The notes under the pieces: generated by a model
What the model was told of the DNA's origin: nothing
The model's database searches: none
Seen by the model: the letters and a program-made list of their open reading frames with translations, nothing else
Program-made: the position numbers and the translations under genes
In this document: one piece after another, positions 9,608 through 18,559 of the stretch
How positions within the stretch are numbered: the first letter of the stretch is position 1
Layout of the letters: each line of letters starts with the position of its first letter
Assembly (NCBI GenBank): GCA_016873805.1
Contig: VGVZ01000008.1
Span: 66,592-105,308, forward strand
Length of the DNA: 38,717 nucleotides
From: Ignavibacteria bacterium
Lineage (GTDB): Bacteria > Bacteroidota > Ignavibacteria > UBA10030
Reading direction: 5' to 3'

Positions 9608-10522
9608 TCACTGCTGTCGCTTCTGATCGTATTCTTCCTGGAAACGGCGGGGAAAAACGGACCGATGGATCGGATGCGTGATGGAGAGAACCGGCGCGGA
9701 GACGCGGCGGATAACCTCTTCCGTCGTGTTGCCGATCTGGACGCGACGGAGGCCCCGGGCTCCGTGCGTGCCCATGACGATCAGGTCGATGCCACGTTCC
9801 ATGACAACGCGTTCAATCGTGTTCTCCGGTTCCACGTCTCTGCCCACGAGCCGTTCGATCGGAATCTCGTTTGCAGATTCATGGTAGAGACTGGGATCGG
9901 GAAATCGATCGATCAGTTTGTCCGGATTGGTGACCGTGAGGTCGGTCGCGTGGAGGAGAATGAGGGTGCCTGCATACCGGTGAGCAAGGGAAATAGCATA
10001 CGGCAGGGCGTAATTGCCGTACTCCGAAAAATCGGTGGGACACAGGATAGTCTTGATCTCGCCGAAGGACTTTTTCTTTTGGGCCCGGATGGTGATGACA
10101 GGGGTACGACAAAGGCGGACAATTCGTTCCGCGGTTCTTCCAATGAGATGGGGAGATGAGTAGCCGATTCCCTGCGTTGCCAACGCGATCGTGGAGTAGG
10201 GTCCCGATTCGGCCTCCTCGATAATCTCCTTGTATGTTGTTCCGAACCGCACAACCGTGCGCGTTCGCTCAGGGCACAGATTCACCCCCTTGATGATCTC
10301 GGAAAACTTCGATTCGGCAAATTCCTCGGTCTGAATCCGACGGGTGCGAATCTTCTGCTCATCGCGTTCAAAAAACCCCTGCGGCGTCTTCTCAAAGGTG
10401 TCGACGAATAGGAGGGTGAGGGTGCCATCGAAAACCCGACTGGCATGTTGCGCAAATCGGATCGCTTCGATCGACGAATCGGAAAAGTCTGTCGGGCACA
10501 GCACATGTTCGAATTGATACAT
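9608..10522 (-). CDS. Universal stress protein, tandem UspA domains
   Basis: The 304-residue cytoplasmic protein has two UspA folds, each opening with a matching strand: VLCPTDFSDSS near the start and ILCPTDFSEYG near residue 160. The second domain ends with the ATP-binding signature GTHGARGLRRVQIGNTTEEV; the first has a related but looser version (ATQGIGYSSPHLIGRTAERI). Such proteins bind ATP or AMP and help cells survive starvation or oxidative stress. The gene starts 8 nt after the phosphotransbutyrylase gene, so the three genes buk-ptb-usp probably form one operon. No strong Shine-Dalgarno is visible. Confidence 0.9.
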   Translation of the reverse strand: MYQFEHVLCPTDFSDSSIEAIRFAQHASRVFDGTLTLLFVDTFEKTPQGFFERDEQKIRTRRIQTEEFAESKFSEIIKGVNLCPERTRTVVRFGTTYKEIIEEAESGPYSTIALATQGIGYSSPHLIGRTAERIVRLCRTPVITIRAQKKKSFGEIKTILCPTDFSEYGNYALPYAISLAHRYAGTLILLHATDLTVTNPDKLIDRFPDPSLYHESANEIPIERLVGRDVEPENTIERVVMERGIDLIVMGTHGARGLRRVQIGNTTEEVIRRVSAPVLSITHPIHRSVFPRRFQEEYDQKRQQ

Positions 10523-10530
10523 GGTCTATT

Positions 10531-11484
10531 TCAATCGTGGTCGGTGTCTGGGGGGTTGTGGGTGAGGTATTCGCTCATCACCATTCCGAGGGCAATCGAC
10601 AGAAGTTTTGCGTCGCTCTTATCGGACCGCGATGGGATGAGAATGGGAATCTTTGCCCCCATGACGACGTGGGCGAGGCGAAGTCCGGCAAAGAATGTTG
10701 TGCTCTTCGCAAGCATGTTGGCGCTTTCGATGTTCGGCGCCACAAGGATATCTGCCTGTCCTGCGACGGGCGAACTGATGTTCTTGGTGTCGGCTGCGTC
10801 CGCCGAGAGGGCATTGTCGAGCGCGAATGGTCCGTCGACGATGCATCCCTTGATCTGGCCCCGTCGGTTCATTTTCGCGAGGAGGGCGGCATCGACGGTG
10901 GAAGGAATGTCGGGCAGGACGAACTCGGTTGCCGAGAGAACAGCCACCTTGGGATTTGAATTTCCCAGCGCGTGTGCGACTTGCACAGCATTTTCGATGA
11001 TCTCTTTCTTGGCAGGGAGATCAGGCAGAACGTTCAGCCCGCCGTCGGTGATCATGAGGAATTTGTTCGCCGATGTGCGCGCGTACTGAAACAGAACAAT
11101 ATCGCTGAGCAATCTTCCGATGCGCAGGCCGCTGTCACGGGCGAGCACCGCCTTCATCAGTGTTGTGGTGTCGATTTTCCCCTTCAGGAGTATCTGGGCT
11201 GACCCTCCGCGAAGCGCTTCGAGCGCAGGAGCAATGAGCCGGTCCGGCTGCTTGGCATCCACAATCTCAATTCCATCGGCGGCGAGTCCATGGGCGGCCA
11301 GTCCCTCCTCAATCGTCTTGCGTGATCCGGTGAGCAAGAAATCACTCTTCAGCGCGGTCTTCGCTGCCGCGACCGCCTCAAGTGTTGCAGAATGATCTGC
11401 GGCCACGACGGCGACGCACCGTTTGGTCAGAGAACCGGCAACCCGAAGAAGCTCCTCAAAATCCGAAATCAACGTCTGTTTCAT
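10531..11484 (-). CDS. ptb: Phosphate acetyl/butyryltransferase family protein
   Basis: This 317-residue enzyme of the PTA/PTB family converts an acyl-CoA and phosphate to acyl-phosphate plus CoA. Visible family segments are LLKGKIDTTTLMKAVL, LMITDGGLNVLPD, VDGPFALDNALS and the C-terminal DILVAPNIESANMLAKS. The start at 11484 is chosen because the open frame upstream of it lies within the butyrate kinase gene; here the two genes are 1 nt apart (TGA A ATG). Pairing with butyrate kinase favours phosphotransbutyrylase over phosphotransacetylase. The chain could be butyrate or a branched acyl group. Confidence 0.9.
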   Translation of the reverse strand: MKQTLISDFEELLRVAGSLTKRCVAVVAADHSATLEAVAAAKTALKSDFLLTGSRKTIEEGLAAHGLAADGIEIVDAKQPDRLIAPALEALRGGSAQILLKGKIDTTTLMKAVLARDSGLRIGRLLSDIVLFQYARTSANKFLMITDGGLNVLPDLPAKKEIIENAVQVAHALGNSNPKVAVLSATEFVLPDIPSTVDAALLAKMNRRGQIKGCIVDGPFALDNALSADAADTKNISSPVAGQADILVAPNIESANMLAKSTTFFAGLRLAHVVMGAKIPILIPSRSDKSDAKLLSIALGMVMSEYLTHNPPDTDHD

Positions 11485-11485
11485 T

Positions 11486-12544
11486 TCAATACTCCAATGC
11501 TTGTTCATCGCCGCGAAGGACCCGAAGTACTCCCAATGCCATAGCGCGCATTTCATTCTCGCCCGGATAGACGAGAACCGGGGCAATCCAGCGCACACGC
11601 TCAGAGATCCAGGACACGAGGAGTTGTGAGGAGGCCAATCCTCCGGTGAGCACGACGGCGCGGAGTGAGCCGCGAAGCACCGTTGCCATTGATCCGATTT
11701 CCTTGGCGATCTGGTATGCCATTGCTTGATAGATCGCGCGCGCGTTAGCATCGCCGTCAGCGATTCGTCGTTCAACCTCCACGGCGGAGTTCGATCCGAG
11801 GTAGGCCATGAGACCCCCCTTTCCCATCACCATCGTCCGGAGCTCCGCTTCGGAATGTTCGCCGGAACAGCAAAGTCCGATGAACTGCTGGAGGGGGAGG
11901 CCGCCAGTCCGCTCGGGGGAAAACGGGCCGTCACTCGACGCATCGTTCACGTCGACGATTCTTCCGTTGAGAAGCGGGGCGATAGATATTCCGCCTCCCA
12001 GATGAGCGACAACAAAAGCCGATTCCCTGTACGGCACGCCGAGTTCAACCGCAGCCTGACGGGCCGTCGCATGGATGTTGAGGGCATGCGAAAGCGTCTT
12101 GCGTTCGATACGAGGATGGCCAGAATAGCGGGCAACATCCTCAAACTCATCTACCGAGACGGGATCAACCACGTAGGCCGTCACATCGTAGTGACGAGCA
12201 AGATCGTGTGCCATTGCACATCCCAGATTCGAGGCATGTTCCCCCTGAAAATTTGCCCGCGCATCGGCAATCATTGCTTCGCTGACGCGGTACGTACCGC
12301 TCGTCAGGGGCTTCAACAATCCACCCATGCCGACGACCGCGTGTGGATTACGGGCAAATCTTAATGACCATTCGAGGACTGCTTTTTGACGAAATTCGAA
12401 TTGATCCCAAATACGCGGGAATTGGGCGCGGAGACTGGCATCGTGGTGGAGGGTCTCCCGGCAAACCTCGACGTCGTCTTCAAAGAACGCCATCTTCGTG
12501 GAAGTCGAACCGGGATTAACGGCGAGGATGATGTGTTTCTCCAT
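11486..12544 (-). CDS. buk: Butyrate kinase
   Basis: This 352-residue member of the acetate/butyrate kinase (ASKHA) fold makes ATP from butyryl-phosphate and ADP. The N-terminal phosphate loop is NPGSTSTK (residues 10-17). Later motifs are AHLGGGISIAPL and DVNDASSDGPFSPERTGGLP, typical of Buk rather than AckA. The start at 12544 (ATG, MEKHII) is preferred to the TTG eight codons upstream, since GAGGT lies upstream of the ATG and the TTG has no ribosome site. Together with ptb it gives substrate-level ATP from acyl-CoA. Confidence 0.93.
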   Translation of the reverse strand: MEKHIILAVNPGSTSTKMAFFEDDVEVCRETLHHDASLRAQFPRIWDQFEFRQKAVLEWSLRFARNPHAVVGMGGLLKPLTSGTYRVSEAMIADARANFQGEHASNLGCAMAHDLARHYDVTAYVVDPVSVDEFEDVARYSGHPRIERKTLSHALNIHATARQAAVELGVPYRESAFVVAHLGGGISIAPLLNGRIVDVNDASSDGPFSPERTGGLPLQQFIGLCCSGEHSEAELRTMVMGKGGLMAYLGSNSAVEVERRIADGDANARAIYQAMAYQIAKEIGSMATVLRGSLRAVVLTGGLASSQLLVSWISERVRWIAPVLVYPGENEMRAMALGVLRVLRGDEQALEY

Positions 12545-12690
12545 CGCAGTGCGGGCTACCTCGTTCAATGGAGTCTGTGATGTCGCGAGGTCTCTGTTTT
12601 GACCTCATTCAATCTAACTGAACTTGTCCACAAACACCACCGAAAAGGCATCAATCCGCGAGCGGGGGAAAGCGAAGTGAATCGTGGGCG

Positions 12691-13941
12691 CTACTCTCTG
12701 AGCCGCTGTCTCAATCCTGAGACGAACTCCATCCAGACATCGGCCATGGGGAGGACGTCGTTCGGCACATGGCGATCCATCGCATCCAGCGCACGCCGGG
12801 CCTCGGCGTTTCTCCCGTTCGTCATGTGCGTTTGGATCAGCTGCAGGAAGACGTCGCGATAGCCGTTCAGAAGAATCGATGCCTGTGCGAAATTGCGATC
12901 TCGGAGGGTCGGGAGATAGGCGAAATTCAGCGCATCGAGGAGGACGTGTTCGGTTGGCCCGACGTTCACCGCAAATCCTTGTCCGCTGCCCGCGACGGGA
13001 ACGAAACGCAACGTGAGACCGAAGATTTCGAGCGATCGGGTCAAATCGTTGTAGCTCCACACGGGCGCCGCCAGGCTGAAATGAATGGATCGGCGCCATC
13101 GGTTCGTGCGTATGATGTCAATGATCGCGGACTTGGCGAGAGAAAGATACGTGCGTGACTCCATCGTAATGTCTGAAGTCACAGGGTAGGTGAGGATTTG
13201 ACCCGCCATTCCGGGGACCGTGATGTTTCGTGTCTTCCATCGGTATGGTCGTCCCGCGAGAATCTGTTGCTCACCCCAGCTCATCGGAGCCGGGACGAGA
13301 TAGTCTCGAATCCCTCTCTTCAGCTGCAAGAGGAAGTCAGGATGATTGAGGAGTGGGATCGGAATGACGGTCACGTCCGTCCGGACGCGATCGATCGCTT
13401 GGGCATAGAAGATCGCGTTTGCCTCGGCGTCGCCACTTGTGAATAGTATGGAACTCTGCTCACAGGAGCGGAGGACGTTTTTTCCGTACTCAATCAGCCA
13501 ATCGGGGAGCCCGTTCTTGGCCCGGGCGATTCGGAGCTGTTCCAGCGCACCGGTGGGATTGCCGCTGAAGAGTTCCTCCCGTGCACGCACACCGTGCTCA
13601 AGGCCGAGATAGAAGTACGAATCGGTAAGTCCAGGATTCCGTGCGATCGCTTCTTCCATATGGCGGATGATCTCGTCAGACCTCGCGCGCCCGCAATCCG
13701 GATTGGGAACGGCGTCGACGCATTCCTGGTGGAGGAAGTGACCGAGATAGTAGTAGTTCTCCGCGTTGTTGGGATTGCTGGTGATGGCGAGGCGGATCAG
13801 CTCTATCGCTCGGGCATAGTCCTCTTCGACGAAGGCCGTCATCGCCTGGCTTTTCAAATCACGCGGCTGGGAGAGAAGGGTGGTGGAGGCAAAGAGGAGG
13901 AAGAGGACAAGTGAGGTCGCCCGTGTGGGAGGAAGAAACAT
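12691..13941 (-). CDS. Exported TPR protein with DUF2723-like soluble region
   Basis: The 416-residue product begins with a signal peptide (TSLVLFLLFASTTLLSQ). TPR-like repeats run through about residues 25-135 (FVEEDYARAIELIRLAI..NPNNAENYYYLG and HMEEAIARNPGLTDSYFYLG). The middle part has SSILFTSGDAEANAIFYAQ..DRVRTDVTVIPIPLLN. That segment resembles the soluble tail of DUF2723 proteins (ILFTNGDNDTF..RPDVTVIN type), here without the membrane glycosyltransferase-like part. The start is supported by AAAGGAG 8 nt upstream. It lies 252 nt after the outer-membrane barrel gene, so it may have its own promoter. Function is unknown; a periplasmic location is likely. Confidence 0.7.
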   Translation of the reverse strand: MFLPPTRATSLVLFLLFASTTLLSQPRDLKSQAMTAFVEEDYARAIELIRLAITSNPNNAENYYYLGHFLHQECVDAVPNPDCGRARSDEIIRHMEEAIARNPGLTDSYFYLGLEHGVRAREELFSGNPTGALEQLRIARAKNGLPDWLIEYGKNVLRSCEQSSILFTSGDAEANAIFYAQAIDRVRTDVTVIPIPLLNHPDFLLQLKRGIRDYLVPAPMSWGEQQILAGRPYRWKTRNITVPGMAGQILTYPVTSDITMESRTYLSLAKSAIIDIIRTNRWRRSIHFSLAAPVWSYNDLTRSLEIFGLTLRFVPVAGSGQGFAVNVGPTEHVLLDALNFAYLPTLRDRNFAQASILLNGYRDVFLQLIQTHMTNGRNAEARRALDAMDRHVPNDVLPMADVWMEFVSGLRQRLRE

Positions 13942-14193
13942 GGGGTCACTCCTTTCTTCGAGAATGGGATCTTCGGGATCCTGTGCTCAGGGAAGTTCGA
14001 AAACTTTTTGGACAGTCGCAAATTTTGGCTTTCTGTCGCGGCTCGAGAGAGGATACCGACCATGACTGGGATCACGAGGAATCATGCGGCATCAACGGAT
14101 CACGCCTGCCAGAGATATCAAACGGCGTTCATGACGCCGGAGGAAAGGAGCAGGGAGGGCGCCCATTCAGATTTTGCCGATTTGGACCCGGCG

Positions 14194-15348
14194 TCAGAAG
14201 AAGAGATCGGCTCGAACGTAAAGAGTCTTGGGATAGTACCAATATTCGGTGAGGTCGTTTCCGTAGAACAGTTGTCCCCCCATGCCGACGGTACACTCGT
14301 TCGTCCATGCGTAGGTAACCGATCCGCCCAGCATGCCGGATCGATCTCCGATGTTTGACAGCGATACGACCGATAGACTCACCAGCGGATGAACAAGGAT
14401 GATCGATTGGAGGAGGAGGTATTGTCGTCCCACGTTCAGAACCTCTCCCGCCAGCAATCTGCTCATCTCGTACTGTTGCGTCTCGGATTTTCCTTCGCCG
14501 TTGAAGTGAAATTCAAACAGCGCGTACACATCCGGGGTAAATTGATGATCCAGACCGAACACGTATTTCAAAAACTCCGGTCTGTCCCGGTTTCTTGACG
14601 ATGCCACAAGAATTTCACCACGGATTCCCGCGTCGAAGAAATTACCTGCGAAATCACCGCCAACAATCATGCGATCATCAAACCTTCCGCCCACCACCGA
14701 CAGATCGAATTCCGAAATATTCGACCGGATCCTCGCGCCGACGTTTCCGTTCTTCAGGTTGTCTTCCGGATTGTAGACGACCGAGAGATCGGAGAAGCTC
14801 CCCAGGAAGAGTTTTACCAACAAGCCGTCGATTCCATCTTTTTCAATCTTGCTGAAGACCGTTGGATTCAGAGGATTGAACAGGTCGGTGGGATTCCAGA
14901 ATCTCCCTGATCCCCACGAGATACGCTGACGACCCAGGGTGATCTCGATTGCGCCCAGGCTCTGTCGAACAAAAAGCCGGTCGACGAAATGAACCAGCGA
15001 GTGATTGGGTGTGCTGATCGGATTCCAGGTCAGATCAACGATTTGTCGGCGGCTCTTGTCGCCCGAGGTGAAGATGTTGACGGGCGATTCGATGTAAGCG
15101 GAGATGATTTCGTATTCGAGGGAGAAGAACGCGCCGCTCCAAAGCGTGGCGCGAGGGCGCAATCGAATCCGGCCCACATTGGCGAACTGGTCCTGCTTGG
15201 ACCGCGAAAGTCGCGCGAGCGTCTCGTTAAGCCGTTGATAGATTGGAAATTCGCTTCCATAGCCGGAGAATTCGAGCCAATCCTGAGAGTACCCGAATCC
15301 GGGGATCATCACCATCAGGAGGATGAGGAGGAACAAGCGTTGGTTCAT
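14194..15348 (-). CDS. Putative outer-membrane beta-barrel protein of the Lol-like export operon
   Basis: The 384-residue product has a signal peptide (LFLLILLMVMIPGFGYSQ) and alternating-strand sequence throughout. It ends in YVRADLFF, the C-terminal aromatic typical of barrels inserted by BamA. A conserved-looking stretch LGRQRISWGSGRFWNPTDLFNPLNP resembles the plug region of DUF1302-type or Wzi-like barrels. It is the last gene of the set lolA-like, ftsX, ftsX, ATPase, barrel (36 nt after the ATPase). A role as the outer-membrane exit or acceptor of that transporter is inferred from position. No clear ribosome site is seen, so the start is moderately sure. Confidence 0.75.
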   Translation of the reverse strand: MNQRLFLLILLMVMIPGFGYSQDWLEFSGYGSEFPIYQRLNETLARLSRSKQDQFANVGRIRLRPRATLWSGAFFSLEYEIISAYIESPVNIFTSGDKSRRQIVDLTWNPISTPNHSLVHFVDRLFVRQSLGAIEITLGRQRISWGSGRFWNPTDLFNPLNPTVFSKIEKDGIDGLLVKLFLGSFSDLSVVYNPEDNLKNGNVGARIRSNISEFDLSVVGGRFDDRMIVGGDFAGNFFDAGIRGEILVASSRNRDRPEFLKYVFGLDHQFTPDVYALFEFHFNGEGKSETQQYEMSRLLAGEVLNVGRQYLLLQSIILVHPLVSLSVVSLSNIGDRSGMLGGSVTYAWTNECTVGMGGQLFYGNDLTEYWYYPKTLYVRADLFF

Positions 15349-15384
15349 AAATAAGCAGTGAGGGAGAGTTCTTGTTGGGCCCGA

Positions 15385-16068
15385 CTACCGGCTGACTTCT
15401 TGCTCGATTCTCCCGTCCCGGAGGACAAAGAGTCTTCGACCGCGTTCGATGACCTGGGGATCGTGGGATGAAAAGATGAACGTAATGTTTCGCTCCTTGT
15501 TCATTTTCTCCATAAGATCGAGAAGCGATGAACCCGTTGCCGTGTCGAGATTGGCCGTCGGCTCGTCTGCGAGCACGATGGATGGATTCGTCACGATTGC
15601 CCGCGCGACGGCGACGCGTTGCTGTTGACCGCCGCTCATTTCATTCGGACGTTTGTCGGCGAGTTCGGCGATTCTGAGATCCTCCATGATGTTCAGCGAT
15701 CTCTCGTTGCGTTCCTCCTCGGAGATACCGAGGAGCATCATGGTAAACTCGATATTCTCGATCGCAGTGAGGACGGGGATGAGGTTGTATGCCTGAAAAA
15801 TGAAGCCGAGTTTGTGAAGACGAAAAGCAGAAAGCTCGCGGCGCGACATCGAACTGAGCTCTTCCCCTTCGAAGGAGATACTTCCGGCCGTCGGGAGATC
15901 AAGTGCTCCGATGAGGTTCAATAACGTTGTCTTCCCCGATCCTGATGGACCGGCGATGACGAGAAAGTCGCCGGCATGAACCGTCATCGAGATGCCGCGG
16001 ACGGCATGCACCGGTACGCCGTTGTCGTGGTACGTTTTCTCGAGGTTGATCGTCTTGATGATTTCCAT
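15385..16068 (-). CDS. ABC transporter ATP-binding protein, LolD/MacB type
   Basis: This 227-residue ATPase has Walker A GPSGSGKT, Q-loop FIFQAYNLIP, signature MSGGQQQRVAVARA, Walker B IVLADEPTANLD and the H-loop SSHD. Sequence and length match LolD/MacB/FtsE-class ATPases that power FtsX-fold permeases. The start MEIIKTINLEKTY (16068) gives the usual family N-terminus. An ATG at 16116 that overlaps the permease stop as TGATG would add 16 residues and cannot be excluded. It powers the two FtsX-type proteins encoded directly upstream. Confidence 0.92.
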   Translation of the reverse strand: MEIIKTINLEKTYHDNGVPVHAVRGISMTVHAGDFLVIAGPSGSGKTTLLNLIGALDLPTAGSISFEGEELSSMSRRELSAFRLHKLGFIFQAYNLIPVLTAIENIEFTMMLLGISEEERNERSLNIMEDLRIAELADKRPNEMSGGQQQRVAVARAIVTNPSIVLADEPTANLDTATGSSLLDLMEKMNKERNITFIFSSHDPQVIERGRRLFVLRDGRIEQEVSR

Positions 16069-16115
16069 GTCGTCTCTCGTGTCAGATGATGCGATGCGCG
16101 GTCCGCACGATTTCA

Positions 16116-17333
16116 TCACACGAACCGGATGGCGTTGATCGGTTGCAGACGTATGGCCCGATACGCCGGATAGAGCGCTCCCAGCACCGTCATGAAGGGA
16201 ATGAGAAAGAGCGCATTGAGGACACCCGTCGCCGTGAAAACCGGATAGATGACGGTGCCGGTGCCGAACGATTTCAATCCTTCGGAGAACGCGCTCAAAT
16301 CGATTCCGTACGATGCCAACGGGAGGTAGATCAGAACACCAGCGACGAATCCCGCCCCCGTCCCGAGAATGCCGAGCGAGAGGGCCTCGATGAGGATCAT
16401 CGAAAATATCTTGGCGTTGCTCAGTCCAATGGCCATCAGAACGCCGATTTCCTGGATCCGCTCGAAGACTGACATCAGCATCGTGTTCACAATTCCCAGG
16501 ATCAACGCGATGCCGATGATTGCGTAGAACACAATCATCGATTGCTGGTACATATCAATCTGAACAAGAATCAATGGGATCAGGTCGACATAAGACAACA
16601 CTTCATATTCATCCCCGAGACGATCCTGGAGCGCCTCCTTACTCATACCAACGGTGTTCCGATCGGTGGTGAGGATGGCAATTTCAGAGATCCGATTTCC
16701 GAGTCCAACGAGTTTCTGTGCCCCCTCGAGAGGAACATAGGCGTATACCTTGTCGAACTCGGAGCTGAAGGTCTCGAACACCCCAACAATGCGGAAGACA
16801 TCCGAACCAACATGTCCATCGAGAGTCGCAGAGAGGGCCACCACCTTGTCGCCCAGCTCCACCCCGAGCTTCTCGGCGAGATTCCGTCCGATCACGATCT
16901 CGTTGGGGGATCCGGTGAGATAGGAGCCCGAGACGATCGATGACTTGATCTTCGTGAGCTTTGCTTCTTGCGTCGGTTCGATTCCGATGATCGAGATGCC
17001 TGCGGAGGTGTTTGCGCTGCTGAGCAGCCCGAAGAGGACGACGCGCCGGCTGTATACCGCGATCGACGGTTCTTCCTTGATGGCCCGCTCCACGATCTCG
17101 GCGTCCGGGATGAAGTTCTGGACGACCATGTTGTCTCGAAAGCCGTTGCGATGAATCTGCATATGTGCGATGTGCGATCCGATCTGGTTGTCGAACATCT
17201 GAAAGATCATCCCCATGGAGAGCGTATCGGTCAGAATCGTGGCGGTGATTCCCACGGCCACCGAAACAATCACGATCACCGAGCGACGTTTGTTCCTCCA
17301 AATATTCCGCTGGGCGAGCTTCAGGAGCATCAT
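16116..17333 (-). CDS. ABC transporter permease, FtsX/LolE type (second copy)
   Basis: The 405-residue product has the FtsX fold. After LLKLAQRNIWRNKRRS comes membrane helix 1, then a periplasmic MacB-like domain (about residues 45-270), then three helices and a C-terminal YPAYRAIRLQPINAIRFV. The start at 17333 is set by the ATGA overlap with the stop of the first permease (17330-17333). A longer upstream extension of this frame overlaps the other permease in a different frame and is not real. With the first permease it should form the membrane pair of a LolCDE-like heterodimer. Confidence 0.92.
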   Translation of the reverse strand: MMLLKLAQRNIWRNKRRSVIVIVSVAVGITATILTDTLSMGMIFQMFDNQIGSHIAHMQIHRNGFRDNMVVQNFIPDAEIVERAIKEEPSIAVYSRRVVLFGLLSSANTSAGISIIGIEPTQEAKLTKIKSSIVSGSYLTGSPNEIVIGRNLAEKLGVELGDKVVALSATLDGHVGSDVFRIVGVFETFSSEFDKVYAYVPLEGAQKLVGLGNRISEIAILTTDRNTVGMSKEALQDRLGDEYEVLSYVDLIPLILVQIDMYQQSMIVFYAIIGIALILGIVNTMLMSVFERIQEIGVLMAIGLSNAKIFSMILIEALSLGILGTGAGFVAGVLIYLPLASYGIDLSAFSEGLKSFGTGTVIYPVFTATGVLNALFLIPFMTVLGALYPAYRAIRLQPINAIRFV

Positions 17334-18559
17334 GTGTAGCGTATTCCTTTCAGCGGTTCGAGTTTGAAGACCTTCACAAGGGGATAGATGATGGCGAGGA
17401 GCGACACGCCGAGAATCGAGAGTGTGGAATTGACAAAGACGCTCGGGCGCATCGTCGATTCGATGCGCGGAAGAAATCCGTACTCCGCATAGATCGCCTC
17501 GAAATCGCCCCCGAAGACGATTGGATTCTGAACGATATAGTAGTTCACGCCCGCGGCAAACATGTTCCCGATCAGCGTCCCGATGAGCATGATCATCAGC
17601 GATTCCAGAAGCACCAATGACAAGAGCGTGCTCTGGGGCATTCCAATCGACAGTGTGATGCCGAACTCGCGAAAGCGTTCGGTGACCGACATGAGCACGG
17701 TGTTGGTGATACCGAAGGCGACGACGATCACCAGAATGCCGAGGAACAGAATGCCGCTGATGTTGTCGAGGTCGATGGCCTGCTGCAGATCGGGCATAAC
17801 TTCGTTCCATCTGAGGAGAGCGTGGTTGCTGGACTCGATCGGCTCCTTGAGTCGATCGTAGGCATCCGGGAGATCCCGGAGTCCGTCCACCATGATGGCC
17901 ACGACGCTTGCGCGACCATAGAATGCCAGAAGATCCTGTGCGCTCTTCAGACCCATAAAGACCGCAATTCCGTCGAATTCCGGTGAACCCGTTTTCACCG
18001 TGCCGGAAATCCTGAACTTCATATTGCCCAGCGACCCATCGTATCCCTGAGCGAGGACGACAATTTCGTCACCGATCGCTGCCTTGAGATTCTGGAGGAG
18101 CTTGTATCCGACCACGACAGAGAGCGACGTATCGGATTCGAAGAGCGATCCCTCATTGATTCGGCTCATCATCTGTGAGGTACGCGCTTCGCGTTGAGGA
18201 TCAATCCCGATCATTGCGGCCCCGAGGGAATTTTCTCCGAAGCTCACGAGGCCATCGGCGGCGATGCGCGGCGTATAGCTGGTCACCAGAGGTTCGGCGT
18301 CGAGGATTTCTCTGATCGCGGCATCGTACCGTACGTTCTTTTGGAGCGACGGATTGCTCTGGTACCCCGGATGCTGAATCTGCATGTAGCCCGAGAAGAC
18401 CTCCACGACGTGGCGGATATTCACTTCATAGGTCCCGAGCTGGACACCGCGCATCGTCACGGAAAGCATCACGGCAAAGGTGATCGTCGTGATCGTGATG
18501 ATGGAGCGGCGCCTGTTGCGCCAGATGTTTCGCCACGCGAGTTTCAAGAGAAGCTTCAT
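17330..18559 (-). CDS. ABC transporter permease, FtsX/LolC type (first copy)
   Basis: The 409-residue product has the same layout as its neighbour: KLAWRNIWRNRRRS, membrane helix 1, a large periplasmic domain, three closing helices and the end VFKLEPLKGIRYT. Its periplasmic domain starts VFSGYMQIQHPGYQ, which is characteristic of the LolC/MacB family (export of lipoproteins, lipids or small molecules from the inner membrane). Its ATG overlaps the stop of the LolA-like gene as TGATG. The two permeases differ enough to suggest a heterodimer. Confidence 0.92.
   Translation of the reverse strand: MKLLLKLAWRNIWRNRRRSIITITTITFAVMLSVTMRGVQLGTYEVNIRHVVEVFSGYMQIQHPGYQSNPSLQKNVRYDAAIREILDAEPLVTSYTPRIAADGLVSFGENSLGAAMIGIDPQREARTSQMMSRINEGSLFESDTSLSVVVGYKLLQNLKAAIGDEIVVLAQGYDGSLGNMKFRISGTVKTGSPEFDGIAVFMGLKSAQDLLAFYGRASVVAIMVDGLRDLPDAYDRLKEPIESSNHALLRWNEVMPDLQQAIDLDNISGILFLGILVIVVAFGITNTVLMSVTERFREFGITLSIGMPQSTLLSLVLLESLMIMLIGTLIGNMFAAGVNYYIVQNPIVFGGDFEAIYAEYGFLPRIESTMRPSVFVNSTLSILGVSLLAIIYPLVKVFKLEPLKGIRYT

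Noticed and set aside
11485-11775. N-terminal extension of the phosphotransbutyrylase frame
   Set aside because: It lies inside the butyrate kinase gene in another frame; the family start is at 11484.
17334-17810. 159-codon N-terminal extension of the second FtsX permease
   Set aside because: It overlaps the first permease in another frame, is rich in His/Arg as out-of-frame translation usually is, and a coupled ATGA start exists at 17333.
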